Shown: positions 41,593 to 50,954 of the stretch, one piece after another
Layout of the letters: each line of letters begins with the position of its first letter
Position numbering within the stretch: position 1 is the stretch's first letter
Translations under genes and position numbers: made by a program
Notes under the pieces: generated by a model
Told to the model about the DNA's origin: nothing
Seen by the model: the letters and a program-made list of their open reading frames with translations, nothing else
Databases searched by the model: none
From: Collinsella sp.
GTDB taxonomy: Bacteria; Actinomycetota; Coriobacteriia; Coriobacteriales; Coriobacteriaceae
Length of the DNA stretch: 64,000 nt
Assembly (NCBI GenBank): GCA_019419525.1
Contig: DXZU01000019.1
Coordinates: forward strand, 54,979 to 118,978
Direction of reading: 5' to 3'

Positions 41593-42012
41593 ATGCAGAT
41601 CAGCGTGTCGTCCACCCTGACCGTATATCACGACGGTCAATTCTGGGTCGGGCTGGCGGAGCACGTCGAGGGCGGAAGGTATGGCGTCGCCCGCATCGTC
41701 TTCGGCGCGGAGCCGTCCGATGAGGAGATTCTGCGATTCGTTACAAGCGAATGGGAGAAGCTCCCGTTCTTCGGCGACAAGGCCACTGAAACAAGCAAGC
41801 CCGCGAAGAACCCCAAGCGGCGCGCTCGCGAGGCAGCGAAAGCCCTTAAACGGCCCGCGGTGAGCACCAAGGCACAACAGGCGCTCGCGGCACAGCGGGA
41901 AGCGATGAAGTGGGAGTCGGCTCGAGCAAGAAGCCGGCGCCGCGCGGATGAGGCGGAGGCGCGCTTCGAGCAGCGGAAGCTGAAGCGCAAGCAGAAACAT
42001 CGCGGGCATTGA
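41593..42012 (+). CDS. yjdF: YjdF family protein (DUF2992)
   Basis: A 139-residue protein. The conserved N-terminal block is TLTVYHDGQFWVGLAEHVEG, then YGVARIVFGAEPSDEEILRFV. The middle is a Pro/Lys spacer and the C-terminus is a long, very basic helix (REAAKALKRPAVSTKAQQA, then ARSRRRADEAEARF and KLKRKQKHRGH). This pattern is typical of YjdF proteins, whose biochemical role is unknown though they are linked to responses to azaaromatic compounds. The ribosome site AAAGGAGG lies 8 bases before ATG 41593 and may be masked by the leader structure. Confidence 0.88.
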   Translation: MQISVSSTLTVYHDGQFWVGLAEHVEGGRYGVARIVFGAEPSDEEILRFVTSEWEKLPFFGDKATETSKPAKNPKRRAREAAKALKRPAVSTKAQQALAAQREAMKWESARARSRRRADEAEARFEQRKLKRKQKHRGH

Positions 42013-42216
42013 TCGCTATTTTCAGCAAGGCAAACCATATACAGCAGCGGCGCCAGTTCCACTTGAAGCCGACGCCGCGTAGACGCTGATGGTGACGGCT
42101 ATGCACGGGCACGAGTGCGCCGCCGCACCTCATGGCCTGCTTCTCGGGTATTTGGGGCGCGCGGCGTTCAAAAATGCGGAGCGGTTCCGCATGGCTCGGG
42201 ATTGAGCCGAGGCGCC

Positions 42217-42666
42217 CTACTTCTCGCCCTCCAGCAGCCCCACGATGCGGTCGATGTCGACGGCGAAGCGGGGCCTTCCCTCGCGCTCGTAGCGGTCGAG
42301 GTACGCCTGGCACTCGGAGACAATGCGCTTGGTGTTGCCGTCGATGATGCGCTGGAGCGTCTCGTAGTAGGCCGAGCCCTCGGTCCTGAAGCGGCGCTGG
42401 TAGGCCTTGGTTATGGGGAACATCTTGATGTAGTGGATGCCGTGGCGGCAGCCGGGGCGTGTCGTGGGGCGGGGTGGCAACGCAAAGTACTGGTCTTTGG
42501 GCACGTTAGGGGCGATGTTGGAACGCAGCGGCACGGCGAAGTCCCTGCGCTTCCCGCGGAAACGCAGCCTCACCACCACGATGCAGGGGCGATTGTGCTT
42601 AAGCATGAGCTCGCGGTCGCCCTCGACGAGGTCGAAGAAGTCCTGGGAGATGGATACGATCTTCAT
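42217..42666 (-). CDS. ToxN/AbiQ-like protein, candidate type III toxin endoribonuclease without visible RNA antitoxin
   Basis: A 149-residue basic protein. Its pattern follows ToxN/AbiQ toxins: an N-terminal strand (MKIVSISQDFFDLV), then CIVVVRLRFRGKRRDFAVPL RSNI, then GIHYIKMFPITKAYQRRF, then a long helix pair (YYETLQRIIDGNTKRIVSEC and QAYLDRYEREG). In type III systems a short tandem-repeat RNA sits just upstream and a terminator separates it from the toxin gene. The upstream 300 bases (42667-42960) show no tandem repeats. The protein may be an orphan, may belong to a related family with another partner, or may be inactive. ATG 42666 has AAGGGGG upstream. Confidence 0.5.
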   Translation of the reverse strand: MKIVSISQDFFDLVEGDRELMLKHNRPCIVVVRLRFRGKRRDFAVPLRSNIAPNVPKDQYFALPPRPTTRPGCRHGIHYIKMFPITKAYQRRFRTEGSAYYETLQRIIDGNTKRIVSECQAYLDRYEREGRPRFAVDIDRIVGLLEGEK

Positions 42667-42856
42667 CGGTTCGCCCCCTTCATACGAAGCGGGGCCCGCA
42701 TCGCTGCAGGCCCCTACAGGTGGGCGATATTCTACGCCTTGCGGCACCCCGTCGCCCACGGAGGTTAAACGTACACGTAAGCCGTACTCTGAAAGCCGCG
42801 GCTTCCGGCAAGTAGTTTATACCACGAAAGGTCGCTTTCGATGCGCATAGCTCGCA

Positions 42857-42925
42857 AAATAACACTCGCCGGGCGTCATCCCTGATCTTCTCGACCGTCT
42901 CCTCCGGGTACTTATTGCGTGCCAC
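42857..42925 (-). pseudogene. N-terminal fragment of a TetR-family regulator
   Basis: GTG 42925 with GGAGG upstream starts MARNKYPEETVEKI, the usual opening of TetR regulators (normally followed by L..A..LF...GY..TS). Here the similarity ends after VEKI and about ten further codons, and no helix-turn-helix follows, although the frame stays open toward 42680. It is probably the stump of a regulator that once neighboured the ABC transporter genes. Confidence 0.6.
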
Positions 42926-43120
42926 GGGCGCCTCCGTCTTTGTTATCGCGATAAACATACCATGAGTGGCGTGCGGGTCGAGAAGGGCTGGCGCCAAAAG
43001 AGCCCAACGGCCGTTACGGCTTCGTTAGAAACGCGTCCCACCATGGATGGTGAACCCGAAAGGTAAGGCGCGCGGGCACGGCGACTCGGCCCGCGCGCCC
43101 GGAAGAGAAAGGACGAACCC

Positions 43121-43845
<725 letters not shown>

Positions 43846-43849
<4 letters not shown>

Positions 43850-44616
43850 CGGGCGAGAAAGGCGGCCTGCTCGCGGGCCTGCGCGCCGAGGCCCTGAAGT
43901 CGCGCCACGCGGCACCGGTTCGCCTGGCCGTGCTCATGGCGCTGCCGATGCCGCTGCTCGGCGCGATGCCCTACCGGGGCGTGCAGATCTTCAGCGCGTG
44001 GAACTACTGGTACGCGCTCTTCCTGCCCGTGTCTCTCTCGCTCGTGGTGGCGTGCGTCGCGCGGGCGGACGCGCGCACGCGGATGCGGGGGCTTCTGGGC
44101 CTGGGCTTCCCGCTTAGGCGCGTCTGGTGGGCCAAGGCGCTCTGGTGCCTCGCGCTCTGCACGCTCTCAAACCTCGTGGTCTTCGGCATCTACCTCGCGG
44201 GCTCGGCGTTCTCCTCGCAGGGCCTCACGGCCGCGGGCACGTTCACGATGCTCCTCTGCGCGCTCGCCAACACGGTGACCGCGGCGTGGATGATCCCCGC
44301 AGGGCTCTTCCTCACGGCGCGGCTCGGCATGCTCGCGGGCATCTTCTGCCCGCTCGCCACGCAGCTCGTGGGTGGGTTCGCCTGGTCGTTGGTGCCGCTG
44401 CCGCAGCTCTTTCCGCCGTCGGCGAGCATGGTCATCCCCACGAGCTTCATCCCCGTGCTGCCGAGCGGCGAGCCACTCGCGGCGGACATGGCGCTCGGCG
44501 GGGCGCTCGCGGCGGACGGCATGCTCACACTGGCGGGCCTTGCGGTCTGCACGCTCGCGTTCGCCGCGCTCACGGCGGCGGGCGCGGCCTGGTTCGCGCG
44601 CTCCGAGGAGAGGTGA
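43846..44616 (+). CDS. LanE/MutE-like immunity transporter permease
   Basis: A 256-residue protein with six hydrophobic helices and no ATPase motif. The order and size (PMPLLGAMPYRGVQIFSAWN near residue 40, RLGMLAGIFCPLATQLVGGF near 165) match the first of the two small permeases in LanFEG immunity transporters. It overlaps the ATPase gene by 4 bases and the next permease gene by 1 base (TGATG), so all three are translated together. The very high G+C at third positions is shared by the whole block 43.1-47.7 kb. Confidence 0.8.
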
Positions 44617-45431
44617 TGGCCGTGACACGACTCTCCGACCCGACGCCACGCATGACTCTCTCGCGAGCCCTGCTCTCCGAGGCCCTGCGCCTGGCGGGCT
44701 CCCCGCTCGCAGTGGTGCACCTCGTCTGCGGCCTGGCAGCCGGTCTTGCCTGCGGCGAGTACTTCTCCATAACCCGATGGGACCCGGCGCTGGGCGCGGA
44801 CGCCTACGCCCAGTTCCTCGGCGCCCTCATGCCGCTCATGTCCGCCATCGTCTGCGGGCTCGCCGTGGACGAGGAGCGCACTGCCGGGCGCCTCGCCAAC
44901 CTCACGGCGGTCCCCTCGCGCGGGCGCGCCGTCGCGGCGAAGCTGCTCGCCCTTGCGGCGCTCGGCGCGGGCGCGCTGGCCGTGGCGCTCGGCGTGTTCG
45001 GGGCCGTGCTCGCCGTCGCCGGGCGCCTGCCGCTCGGGCCCGCTCCGCTTGCGGCCGCCTGGGCGGGCATCGTGCTGGGCAGCCTGCCCCTCTACGCGCT
45101 GGAGCTCGGCGTGGCCCTGCGCCTCGGCCGCAACGCCGCCATCGGCGCCGGCGCGGCGGGGATGCTCCTCGCGTTCTTCTCAGTGGGCGGACTTGCGCAC
45201 GGCCTCATGACCGGCGAGCTCACCGGTGCCCTGGCGACGCCCCTGAGCTGGGTGCCGCTCGCCTGGCCCGCGCGCCTGGGGTCACTCGGGGTAGAGGCCT
45301 TCATCGACGCCGCACGCGCGGCGGGCCCTCTCCTCACGACTGCGCTCGCTGGCCTCGTGCTCACCCTGGCAGCCGCCGCCGTCCTTCTCGCCTGGTTCTG
45401 CCGCTTCGAGGACGGGAGGGCAGATGCGTAG
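44616..45431 (+). CDS. LanG/MutG-like immunity transporter permease
   Basis: A 271-residue, Ala/Leu-rich permease with about six helices, the partner of the preceding permease. Start ATG 44616 overlaps the stop of that gene. After a short N-terminal arm (TLSRALLSEALRLAGSPLAV) it has DPALGADAYAQFLGALMPLM, typical of these permeases where a Trp/Asp-containing outer loop follows helix 1, and VDEERTAGRLANLTAVPSRG as a cytoplasmic coupling loop. A longer reading that starts within the upstream gene is a shadow. Confidence 0.8.
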   Translation: MAVTRLSDPTPRMTLSRALLSEALRLAGSPLAVVHLVCGLAAGLACGEYFSITRWDPALGADAYAQFLGALMPLMSAIVCGLAVDEERTAGRLANLTAVPSRGRAVAAKLLALAALGAGALAVALGVFGAVLAVAGRLPLGPAPLAAAWAGIVLGSLPLYALELGVALRLGRNAAIGAGAAGMLLAFFSVGGLAHGLMTGELTGALATPLSWVPLAWPARLGSLGVEAFIDAARAAGPLLTTALAGLVLTLAAAAVLLAWFCRFEDGRADA

Positions 45432-45750
45432 GAAGCCGCTCGCCGCCGTGCTCGTCCTCCTCTCCGCAGCGCTCGTCCTGGGCGGGAATGCCCTGCTCGA
45501 CGCCGGCTGGGGGTCGGCGCTGCGCGCAGGGCTCTGGACCGCTGAGCGCGGCGCAAGTACAATGCCGACGGGAGTTTCAGGAGGTCGAACATGGCAAGGA
45601 TACTGGCAGTGGATGATGAGCGGGCGATCCTCGACGCGCTCGCGCGCGTCCTCGGCCGCGACGGCCATGAGGTCGTCAAGGCAGCGGACCCGACGGCGGT
45701 CCCGGGGATGGACCTCTCGCGCTTCGACCTCGTGCTCTGCGACGTCATGA
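45424..45750 (+). CDS. Small membrane-anchored protein at the end of the LanFEG operon
   Basis: ATG 45424 overlaps the stop of the permease gene and has GGAGGG upstream, so translation is likely. The first 25 residues form a signal-like helix (LAAVLVLLSAALVLGGNALL), followed by DAGWGSALRAGLWTAERGAS. From about residue 55 on, the frame overlaps the response regulator gene and is Ser/Arg-rich, which looks like out-of-frame reading. The gene may have lost its original end and now stops at 45750. A LanI-like immunity peptide is one guess; there is no direct support. Confidence 0.4.
   Translation: MRRKPLAAVLVLLSAALVLGGNALLDAGWGSALRAGLWTAERGASTMPTGVSGGRTWQGYWQWMMSGRSSTRSRASSAATAMRSSRQRTRRRSRGWTSRASTSCSATS
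45535..45563 (+). promoter_or_regulatory. Promoter of the lantibiotic-type two-component system
   Basis: TGGACC (45535-45540), a 17-base spacer, TACAAT (45558-45563), 28 bases before ATG 45591. It lies inside the preceding small open frame, so the regulator can be transcribed separately from the transporter. Confidence 0.55.
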
Positions 45751-46253
45751 TGCCGGGGCTCGACGGCTTCGAGCTCGTGCGGCAGATCCGCCCGGACTTC
45801 GACGGGCCCATCATCTTCCTGACCGCGCGCGTGGCCGAGGAGGACGCCGTGGCCGGCTACGGCCTGGGCGCCGACGACTACGTCCGCAAGCCCTTCGGGG
45901 CCGCGGAGCTGCGCGCCAAGGTCGCGGCCCATCTGCGCCGTGAGCGCCGGCCGCGCTCGCACGCCCTCTCCTTCGGGGAAGTGCGGATCGACCTCGGGGC
46001 GCGCGGCCTCTCCGTGAGCGGCGAGGCCGTGCCGCTCACGCCCACCGAGTACGCCATTTGCGAGTACCTCGCCCGCCACCCCGGGCAGGTCATGAGCCGC
46101 GCGCAGATACGCGAGGCGGTGCTCGGCTGGGAGAGCGACGCCGACGACGCGGCCATATCCATGCAGGTCAGCCGCGCCCGGAGGAAACTCTCCGAGGCCG
46201 GCGCCGACCCGATCGCGACCGTCTGGGGGATGGGGTACAAGTGGCAGCTCTGA
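45591..46253 (+). CDS. OmpR-family response regulator (LanR-like)
   Basis: A 220-residue regulator: receiver with VDDERAILDAL, phospho-acceptor Asp in LVLCDVMMPGLDG and Lys in YVRKPFGAAEL; winged helix with LTPTEYAICEYLARHPGQVM and the end VWGMGYKWQL. AGGAGG lies 7 bases before ATG 45591. It sits between the LanFEG-like transporter and its kinase, the usual immunity-operon layout, and probably switches the transporter on when a membrane-active peptide is sensed (inference from family and place). Confidence 0.92.
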   Translation: MARILAVDDERAILDALARVLGRDGHEVVKAADPTAVPGMDLSRFDLVLCDVMMPGLDGFELVRQIRPDFDGPIIFLTARVAEEDAVAGYGLGADDYVRKPFGAAELRAKVAAHLRRERRPRSHALSFGEVRIDLGARGLSVSGEAVPLTPTEYAICEYLARHPGQVMSRAQIREAVLGWESDADDAAISMQVSRARRKLSEAGADPIATVWGMGYKWQL

Positions 46254-46279
46254 GGACCGGGGCGCGAGGTCGCGGGGGC

Positions 46280-47677
46280 ATGCCGCTCTCCTTCGTCATC
46301 GCGCGCTACTTCGCTTACGCGTTCGCGGCGGTCGCCACGGCGTGGCTCGCCTCGTTCATGGCACTCTCCGCGGCGATCAACGCGGGCTTCGTCTACGAGG
46401 CAAGCTGGGGGCCGGCCAATGCGCGCGAGGTCGCGGAGGGCCTGGCACGCGACGGCGTCTGCGGGCAGCAGGACGTGCCGACGGCGTACCGCTACCTCAT
46501 CCTGAATAAGAACGGATACGTGCTGATAACAGACCTCGAGGGCACGCGGCTCGAGGACGCGACGGAAATGGCCCGTGCGGCACTCGCCGCTGATCCGGGC
46601 ACAGTGGAGATCGAGGACGGGGGTTCGGGCCTCACCTACGCCGCGTTCCCGCTCAAGGGCGGCGGGGCCTGCGCACTCATCAGCGAGTACCTGCCGCAGT
46701 GGGTCTCGCGCGACCTCGCCGGCCTGCTTCCCAACCCGCAGAACCTCATGCTCGTCGGCGCCGCGGCGGGAAGCGCGCTCGCGCTCGCGCTCGTGGCGCG
46801 CCGCGCAAGTCGCGTGATCTCGCGCAAGATGGCGCCGCTCGCGGAGGCGGCGGGGCGCGTCGGCGCGGGGGAGCTCGACTTCGCGGTCGGCAGCACCAAC
46901 GTGCGCGAGGTGAACGACGTCCTCGCCGCGATGGACGCCATGCGGACCTCCCTCGCCGAGTCGCTCGAGGCCCGCTGGGCCGCGGAGCGGGGGCAGCGCG
47001 AGCAGGTGGCGTCGCTCGCCCACGACCTCAAGACGCCGCTCACCGTGCTGCGCGCCAACGCCGACTTCGTGGCGGAGGAGCTGGAAGACGAGAAAGACGC
47101 CGACCTCGCGGCCGCCGCGCGCGACATAGCCGGCAGTGCCGAAAGGCTCGACGGCTATGTGCGCCTGCTCATCGAGGCCTCGCGCGGGTCCGGCGGGGCG
47201 GAGAAGGCCCCCATGCGGCCGGCCGAGCTCTGCGAACAGGTCCTCGCCGAAGCCGCCCAGATCGCCCGGGCGCGAGGCGTGACGCTCGACGCGGCCACGG
47301 GCCCTGCTGTCGCGGGCGCGCCCGAGGCCCCGCTCGACCGAACCGCCCTGGCGCGAGCCGCCGCGAACCTTGTGGTCAACGCCGCCGAGCACGCGCGCTC
47401 GCGCGTGGCGGTCTCCTGCGACGTCGCGGGCGGACACCTCGTCATCGAGGTGGCCGACGACGGACCGGGCTTCTCTCCCGCCGCCCTCGAACGCGGCTGT
47501 GAGCGCCTCTTCACAGACGACTCCTCCCGCTCATCGCGCGACGGAGGCCGCCACTACGGGCTCGGCCTCCACGCCGCCTCCGAGGCCGCGAGCGCCCACG
47601 GGGGCTCCGTCTCGCTCGCCAACAGCCCCTCGGGCGGCGCGGTGGCCACCATCGCGGTCCCCCTGTGCGGGGCCTGA
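46280..47677 (+). CDS. Sensor histidine kinase (LanK-like)
   Basis: A 465-residue kinase. Helix 1 is at about residues 5-32, an outer domain of about 120 residues follows (with GVCGQQDVPTAYRYLILNKN), and helix 2 is near 155-175. Then come a HAMP-like segment with ISRKMAPLAEAAGRVGAGEL, HisKA with SLAHDLKTPLTVLRANADFV and the ATPase domain with NLVVNAAEHAR, DDGPGFS and HYGLGLHAASE. ATG 46280 was preferred, but GTG 46241, which overlaps the regulator gene, is also possible. LanK-type kinases in lantibiotic operons have such two-helix sensors. The last codons lie within a perfect 13-bp hairpin (47665-47694). Confidence 0.9.
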   Translation: MPLSFVIARYFAYAFAAVATAWLASFMALSAAINAGFVYEASWGPANAREVAEGLARDGVCGQQDVPTAYRYLILNKNGYVLITDLEGTRLEDATEMARAALAADPGTVEIEDGGSGLTYAAFPLKGGGACALISEYLPQWVSRDLAGLLPNPQNLMLVGAAAGSALALALVARRASRVISRKMAPLAEAAGRVGAGELDFAVGSTNVREVNDVLAAMDAMRTSLAESLEARWAAERGQREQVASLAHDLKTPLTVLRANADFVAEELEDEKDADLAAAARDIAGSAERLDGYVRLLIEASRGSGGAEKAPMRPAELCEQVLAEAAQIARARGVTLDAATGPAVAGAPEAPLDRTALARAAANLVVNAAEHARSRVAVSCDVAGGHLVIEVADDGPGFSPAALERGCERLFTDDSSRSSRDGGRHYGLGLHAASEAASAHGGSVSLANSPSGGAVATIAVPLCGA

Positions 47678-47694
47678 CGACTCAGGCCCCGCAC
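47665..47694 (+). terminator. Perfect 13-bp hairpin at the kinase stop codon
   Basis: GTGCGGGGCCTGA (47665-47677, ending in the stop codon), loop CGAC, exact complement 47682-47694. There is no T-run. It marks the end of the high-G+C block. Confidence 0.6.
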
Positions 47695-47931
47695 ACCGGC
47701 GTGCCTCGCAACCAAACGCTCCCCGGATAATAATGCCCGTTGCGGGGATCGCCCTGGCTTGTCGCCGCCCATGTGCATGAGCATGTCGGCGATGCGAGTC
47801 GCCATCTCGTCCGCCGCTGGAATGAATCCTTACTCCCATTCCTCCGAATACCGCCCCATGCCTTGTCGTCTTGAAACACGGGGAGTAAATCGCGAAATCG
47901 CAGGTGAAAGGGAGTAAAACGGCAAAGAAAA

Positions 47932-47961
47932 AGCCTCCGTTCCAACGAGGAAACAGAGGCT
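47932..47961 (-). terminator. Intrinsic terminator of guaA
   Basis: Read on the minus strand, AGCCTCTGTTTCC pairs imperfectly with GGAACGGAGGCT and is followed by TTTTTCTTT. It lies about 115 bases after the GuaA stop. The stretch between, and back to 47695 (about 380 bases in all), has no supported gene. Confidence 0.6.
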
Positions 47962-48075
47962 AGGAAATCGTTTTTACTCACCGCCGTCGCTGGTGGCTTT
48001 GCCATGACTGTCGTACGAAACGAAACTCAGCGGCACAGCGCGACACTCAAAAATGCAGGTCAGAACCCTATCGGC

Positions 48076-49674
48076 TTATTCCCACTCGATGGTCGCGGGC
48101 GGCTTGGACGTAATGTCGTAGCACACGCGGTTGGCGCCGGGAACCTCGGCAACAATGCGGCCGGAGATGCGGGCCAGCACGTCGTAGGGCAGCTTGGCCC
48201 AGTCGGCTGTCATAGCGTCGCTGGACTCGACGGCACGCAGGATGATCGGGCGCTGGTAGGTGCGCTCGTCGCCCATAACGCCGACGGACTTAATGTCGGG
48301 CAGGACCGCAAAGTACTGCCAGCAGCTGTGCTCGGAGTTGCGCTCGCCGGTCTGCTCAAACAGACGCTGGTTGTAGGCGTCGAGCTCCTCGCGCACGATA
48401 GCGTCGGCGTTCTTGAGGATCTCGAGCTTCTCCTTGTCGACCGCACCGATGATGCGGATGGCAAGACCCGGGCCCGGGAAAGGCTGACGGAACACGATGT
48501 GGCCCGGCAGGCCCAGCGCCAGACCAAGCGCGCGGACCTCGTCCTTAAAGAAGTGATCGAGCGGCTCAATGAGGTCGAAGTGTACGCCCTCGGGGAACGG
48601 GATCAGGTTGTGGTGGCTCTTGATGGTGGCCGTCTTGCCGCCCGTCTTGCGAGCGCCGGACTCGATGATGTCGGGGTAGATGGTGCCCTGAGCCAGGTAC
48701 TTGACCGGCTTGCCATCGGTCTCGAGCTGCTGCGCCACGGCGAAGAACTCTTTCCAGAACTGCGTACCGATGATGCGGCGCTTCTCCTCGGGCTCGGTCA
48801 CGCCGGCCAAAAGCTCGGCATAGCGGTCCTCGGCGTGGACGTGGATAAAGTCGACGTCAAACTGCTTGGTGAAGACCTCCTCCACCTGCTCGGGCTCGCC
48901 CTTGCGCAGCAGACCGTGGTTGATGAACACGCAGGTCATCTGCTTGCCCACGGCACGAGCACCCAGCGCAGCCACGACGGAGGAGTCGACGCCGCCGGAC
49001 AGGGCCAGAATCACGCGGTCGCTGCCGACCTTCTCGCGGAACTCGGCCGTCATGGTCTCGACCAGGTTGTCCATGCTCCAGTTGGGCTCCAGGCCGCAAA
49101 TCTCAAACAGGAAGTTGCTCAGCAGCTGCTGACCGTACTCGGAGTGCTTGACCTCGGGGTGGAACTGCGTGGTGAAGATCTTGCGCTCGACGCACTCCAT
49201 GGCGGCAACCGGGCACACGTCGGTGCTGGCGGTAACGGTAAAGCCCTCGGGCACCTCGGAAACGGCGTCGCGATGGCTCATCCACACGGTCTGCTCCATG
49301 GGCGTGGAGTTAAAAAGCTTGGCGCCGGCCGTGCGCGTGATGGTGGCGCGGCCGTACTCGCCTACCTCGGAGTGGCCGACCTTGCCGCCGAGCGTCACGG
49401 CCGTGATCTGATGGCCATAGCAAAAGCCCAGGACAGGAAGGCCCAGGTCAAAGATGGCGGGGTCGATGGACGGAGCGTCCTCGGCATACACGGAGGCCGG
49501 GCCGCCAGAAAGGATGAGCGCAGAGGCGTTCATCTCGCGGATCTCGTCGGCCGAGATGTCGCAGGGGACAATCTCGGAATACACGTTGAGGTCGCGGACG
49601 CGACGGGCAATGAGCTGACCGTACTGCGCACCAAAGTCGAGTACGAGGACCTTTGCGGAAGCCTTTTGATCCAT
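48076..49674 (-). CDS. guaA: GMP synthase, glutamine-hydrolysing (full length)
   Basis: A 532-residue enzyme that converts XMP, ATP and glutamine to GMP. The N-terminal class I amidotransferase has Cys85 in GFCYGHQ and the His-Glu pair in QFHPEV. The ATP pyrophosphatase domain has LSGGVDSS and FINHGLLRKGEPEQV. The dimerisation domain has RQPFPGPGLAIRIIGAV and ends in YDITSKPPATIEWE. ATG 49674 has GAGGGGG upstream. The window also encodes a shortened homologue at 20211-21191. The upstream spacer holds GTGTACAC and AT-rich sequence suitable for a promoter. Confidence 0.96.
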   Translation of the reverse strand: MDQKASAKVLVLDFGAQYGQLIARRVRDLNVYSEIVPCDISADEIREMNASALILSGGPASVYAEDAPSIDPAIFDLGLPVLGFCYGHQITAVTLGGKVGHSEVGEYGRATITRTAGAKLFNSTPMEQTVWMSHRDAVSEVPEGFTVTASTDVCPVAAMECVERKIFTTQFHPEVKHSEYGQQLLSNFLFEICGLEPNWSMDNLVETMTAEFREKVGSDRVILALSGGVDSSVVAALGARAVGKQMTCVFINHGLLRKGEPEQVEEVFTKQFDVDFIHVHAEDRYAELLAGVTEPEEKRRIIGTQFWKEFFAVAQQLETDGKPVKYLAQGTIYPDIIESGARKTGGKTATIKSHHNLIPFPEGVHFDLIEPLDHFFKDEVRALGLALGLPGHIVFRQPFPGPGLAIRIIGAVDKEKLEILKNADAIVREELDAYNQRLFEQTGERNSEHSCWQYFAVLPDIKSVGVMGDERTYQRPIILRAVESSDAMTADWAKLPYDVLARISGRIVAEVPGANRVCYDITSKPPATIEWE

Positions 49675-49940
49675 GGTTCCCCCTCTTGTTGGCGGGGAGC
49701 CGATGCCCACCCGCGCGAATGAACGAAAATAACTTTCATAGTGTACACGTTATATGGGGTTTCTCGTCCCTCGCAGCCATCAGCGCACGGCAAACGCACG
49801 ACCCGCGTCCTTTTTAGTGGCGATTGAAGTGTTACCAAACGTTTCAGATGATGTAATACGTTTGAACATTGGACGCCCTGTGCCACAATACTGCCGAACG
49901 ACTCCGCCTCTGCGGCGGCAAATACGATAGGAATACCAGC

Positions 49941-50954
49941 ATGAAGCGCATCCTTCTCATCGCCACGGGCGGCACCATCGCATCGACCGAGGACGGCAAC
50001 GGCCTCTCCCCCGCCCTGACCGGTGAGGAACTCGCCCAGAGCGTCCCCGAGATCTCGGGCCTCTGCGAGCTTGACGTCGTGCAGCCCATGAACATCGACA
50101 GCACCAATATGCGCCCGAGCGACTGGATGCGTATCCGCGACGTCATCGTCGAGGGTTATGCCGACCACGACGGCTTCGTGATTCTGCACGGCACCGACAC
50201 CATGAGCTACACCGCGGCAGCGCTTTCCTACCTGATTCAGGACAGCCCCAAGCCTATCGTGCTCACCGGTTCGCAAAAGCCCATGGGCAATCCTTTTACC
50301 GACGCCAAGCTCAACCTGTACCAGAGCCTGCTCTATGCGCTCGACGAGCACTCGCACGACGTCTCGATCGTGTTTGGCGGCGTAGCCATTGCCGGCACGC
50401 GCGCCCGCAAACAGCGCACCATGAGCTTTAACGCGTTCATTAGCGTCAACCATCCGCCCATCGCCTATATCCGCAACGACCGCATCGTGCGCAACGGGCT
50501 TCACGGCACGCATCAGGGCGAAAACCCGGTGCGTTTCTACGACAGCATCGACCCGCGCGTATTTGTACTCAAGCTTACGCCCGGCGTAAACCCGGGCATT
50601 CTCGACGCCCTTGCCAATAGCTACGACGCCGTGATTCTGGAGACCTTTGGCATTGGCGGCATCCCCGAGTTTGGTGAGTCGGGCGAGTCGTTCCAAGAGG
50701 CAATTTTCCGCTGGGTCGATTCGGGCCGCACCGTCGTTATGACCACGCAGGTTCCCGAAGAGGGCCTCGATCTGGGCGTTTATGAGGTCGGCCGTGCTTA
50801 CGTCGATCATCCGGGCATTCTGCGCGGCGACGACATGACCACCGAAACGCTCGTGGCCAAAACCATGTGGGCACTCGGCCAGTCACGCGATGCCGCCGAG
50901 ATCCAGCGCCTGTTCTACAGCCAAGTCAACCACGACCGCATCCCGATGGCGTAA
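49941..50954 (+). CDS. ansA: Type I L-asparaginase
   Basis: A 337-residue amidohydrolase. The first catalytic Thr is Thr12 in ATGGTIAS. The second motif is VILHGTDTMSYTAAAL with Thr-Asp, and the Lys of the triad is in VLTGSQKPMG. ETFGIGGIPE and MTTQVPEEGLDLGVYEVG follow. The lack of a signal peptide points to the cytoplasmic type I (AnsA) enzyme, which hydrolyses asparagine to aspartate and ammonia. ATG 49941 has GATAGGA upstream. The spacer before it has two AACGTTT-like elements (49838 and 49858 region) and a -35/-10 pair TTGAAC...CACAAT. Confidence 0.93.
   Translation: MKRILLIATGGTIASTEDGNGLSPALTGEELAQSVPEISGLCELDVVQPMNIDSTNMRPSDWMRIRDVIVEGYADHDGFVILHGTDTMSYTAAALSYLIQDSPKPIVLTGSQKPMGNPFTDAKLNLYQSLLYALDEHSHDVSIVFGGVAIAGTRARKQRTMSFNAFISVNHPPIAYIRNDRIVRNGLHGTHQGENPVRFYDSIDPRVFVLKLTPGVNPGILDALANSYDAVILETFGIGGIPEFGESGESFQEAIFRWVDSGRTVVMTTQVPEEGLDLGVYEVGRAYVDHPGILRGDDMTTETLVAKTMWALGQSRDAAEIQRLFYSQVNHDRIPMA

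Noticed and set aside
42667..42960. Possible type III antitoxin RNA upstream of the ToxN-like gene
   Set aside because: No tandem repeats or pseudoknot-like repeated units could be found; only a TetR stump is visible.
48004..49722. Open frame of 572 codons antisense to guaA
   Set aside because: Shadow of a clearly conserved gene; no ribosome site and low-complexity His/Gly/Leu-rich reading.
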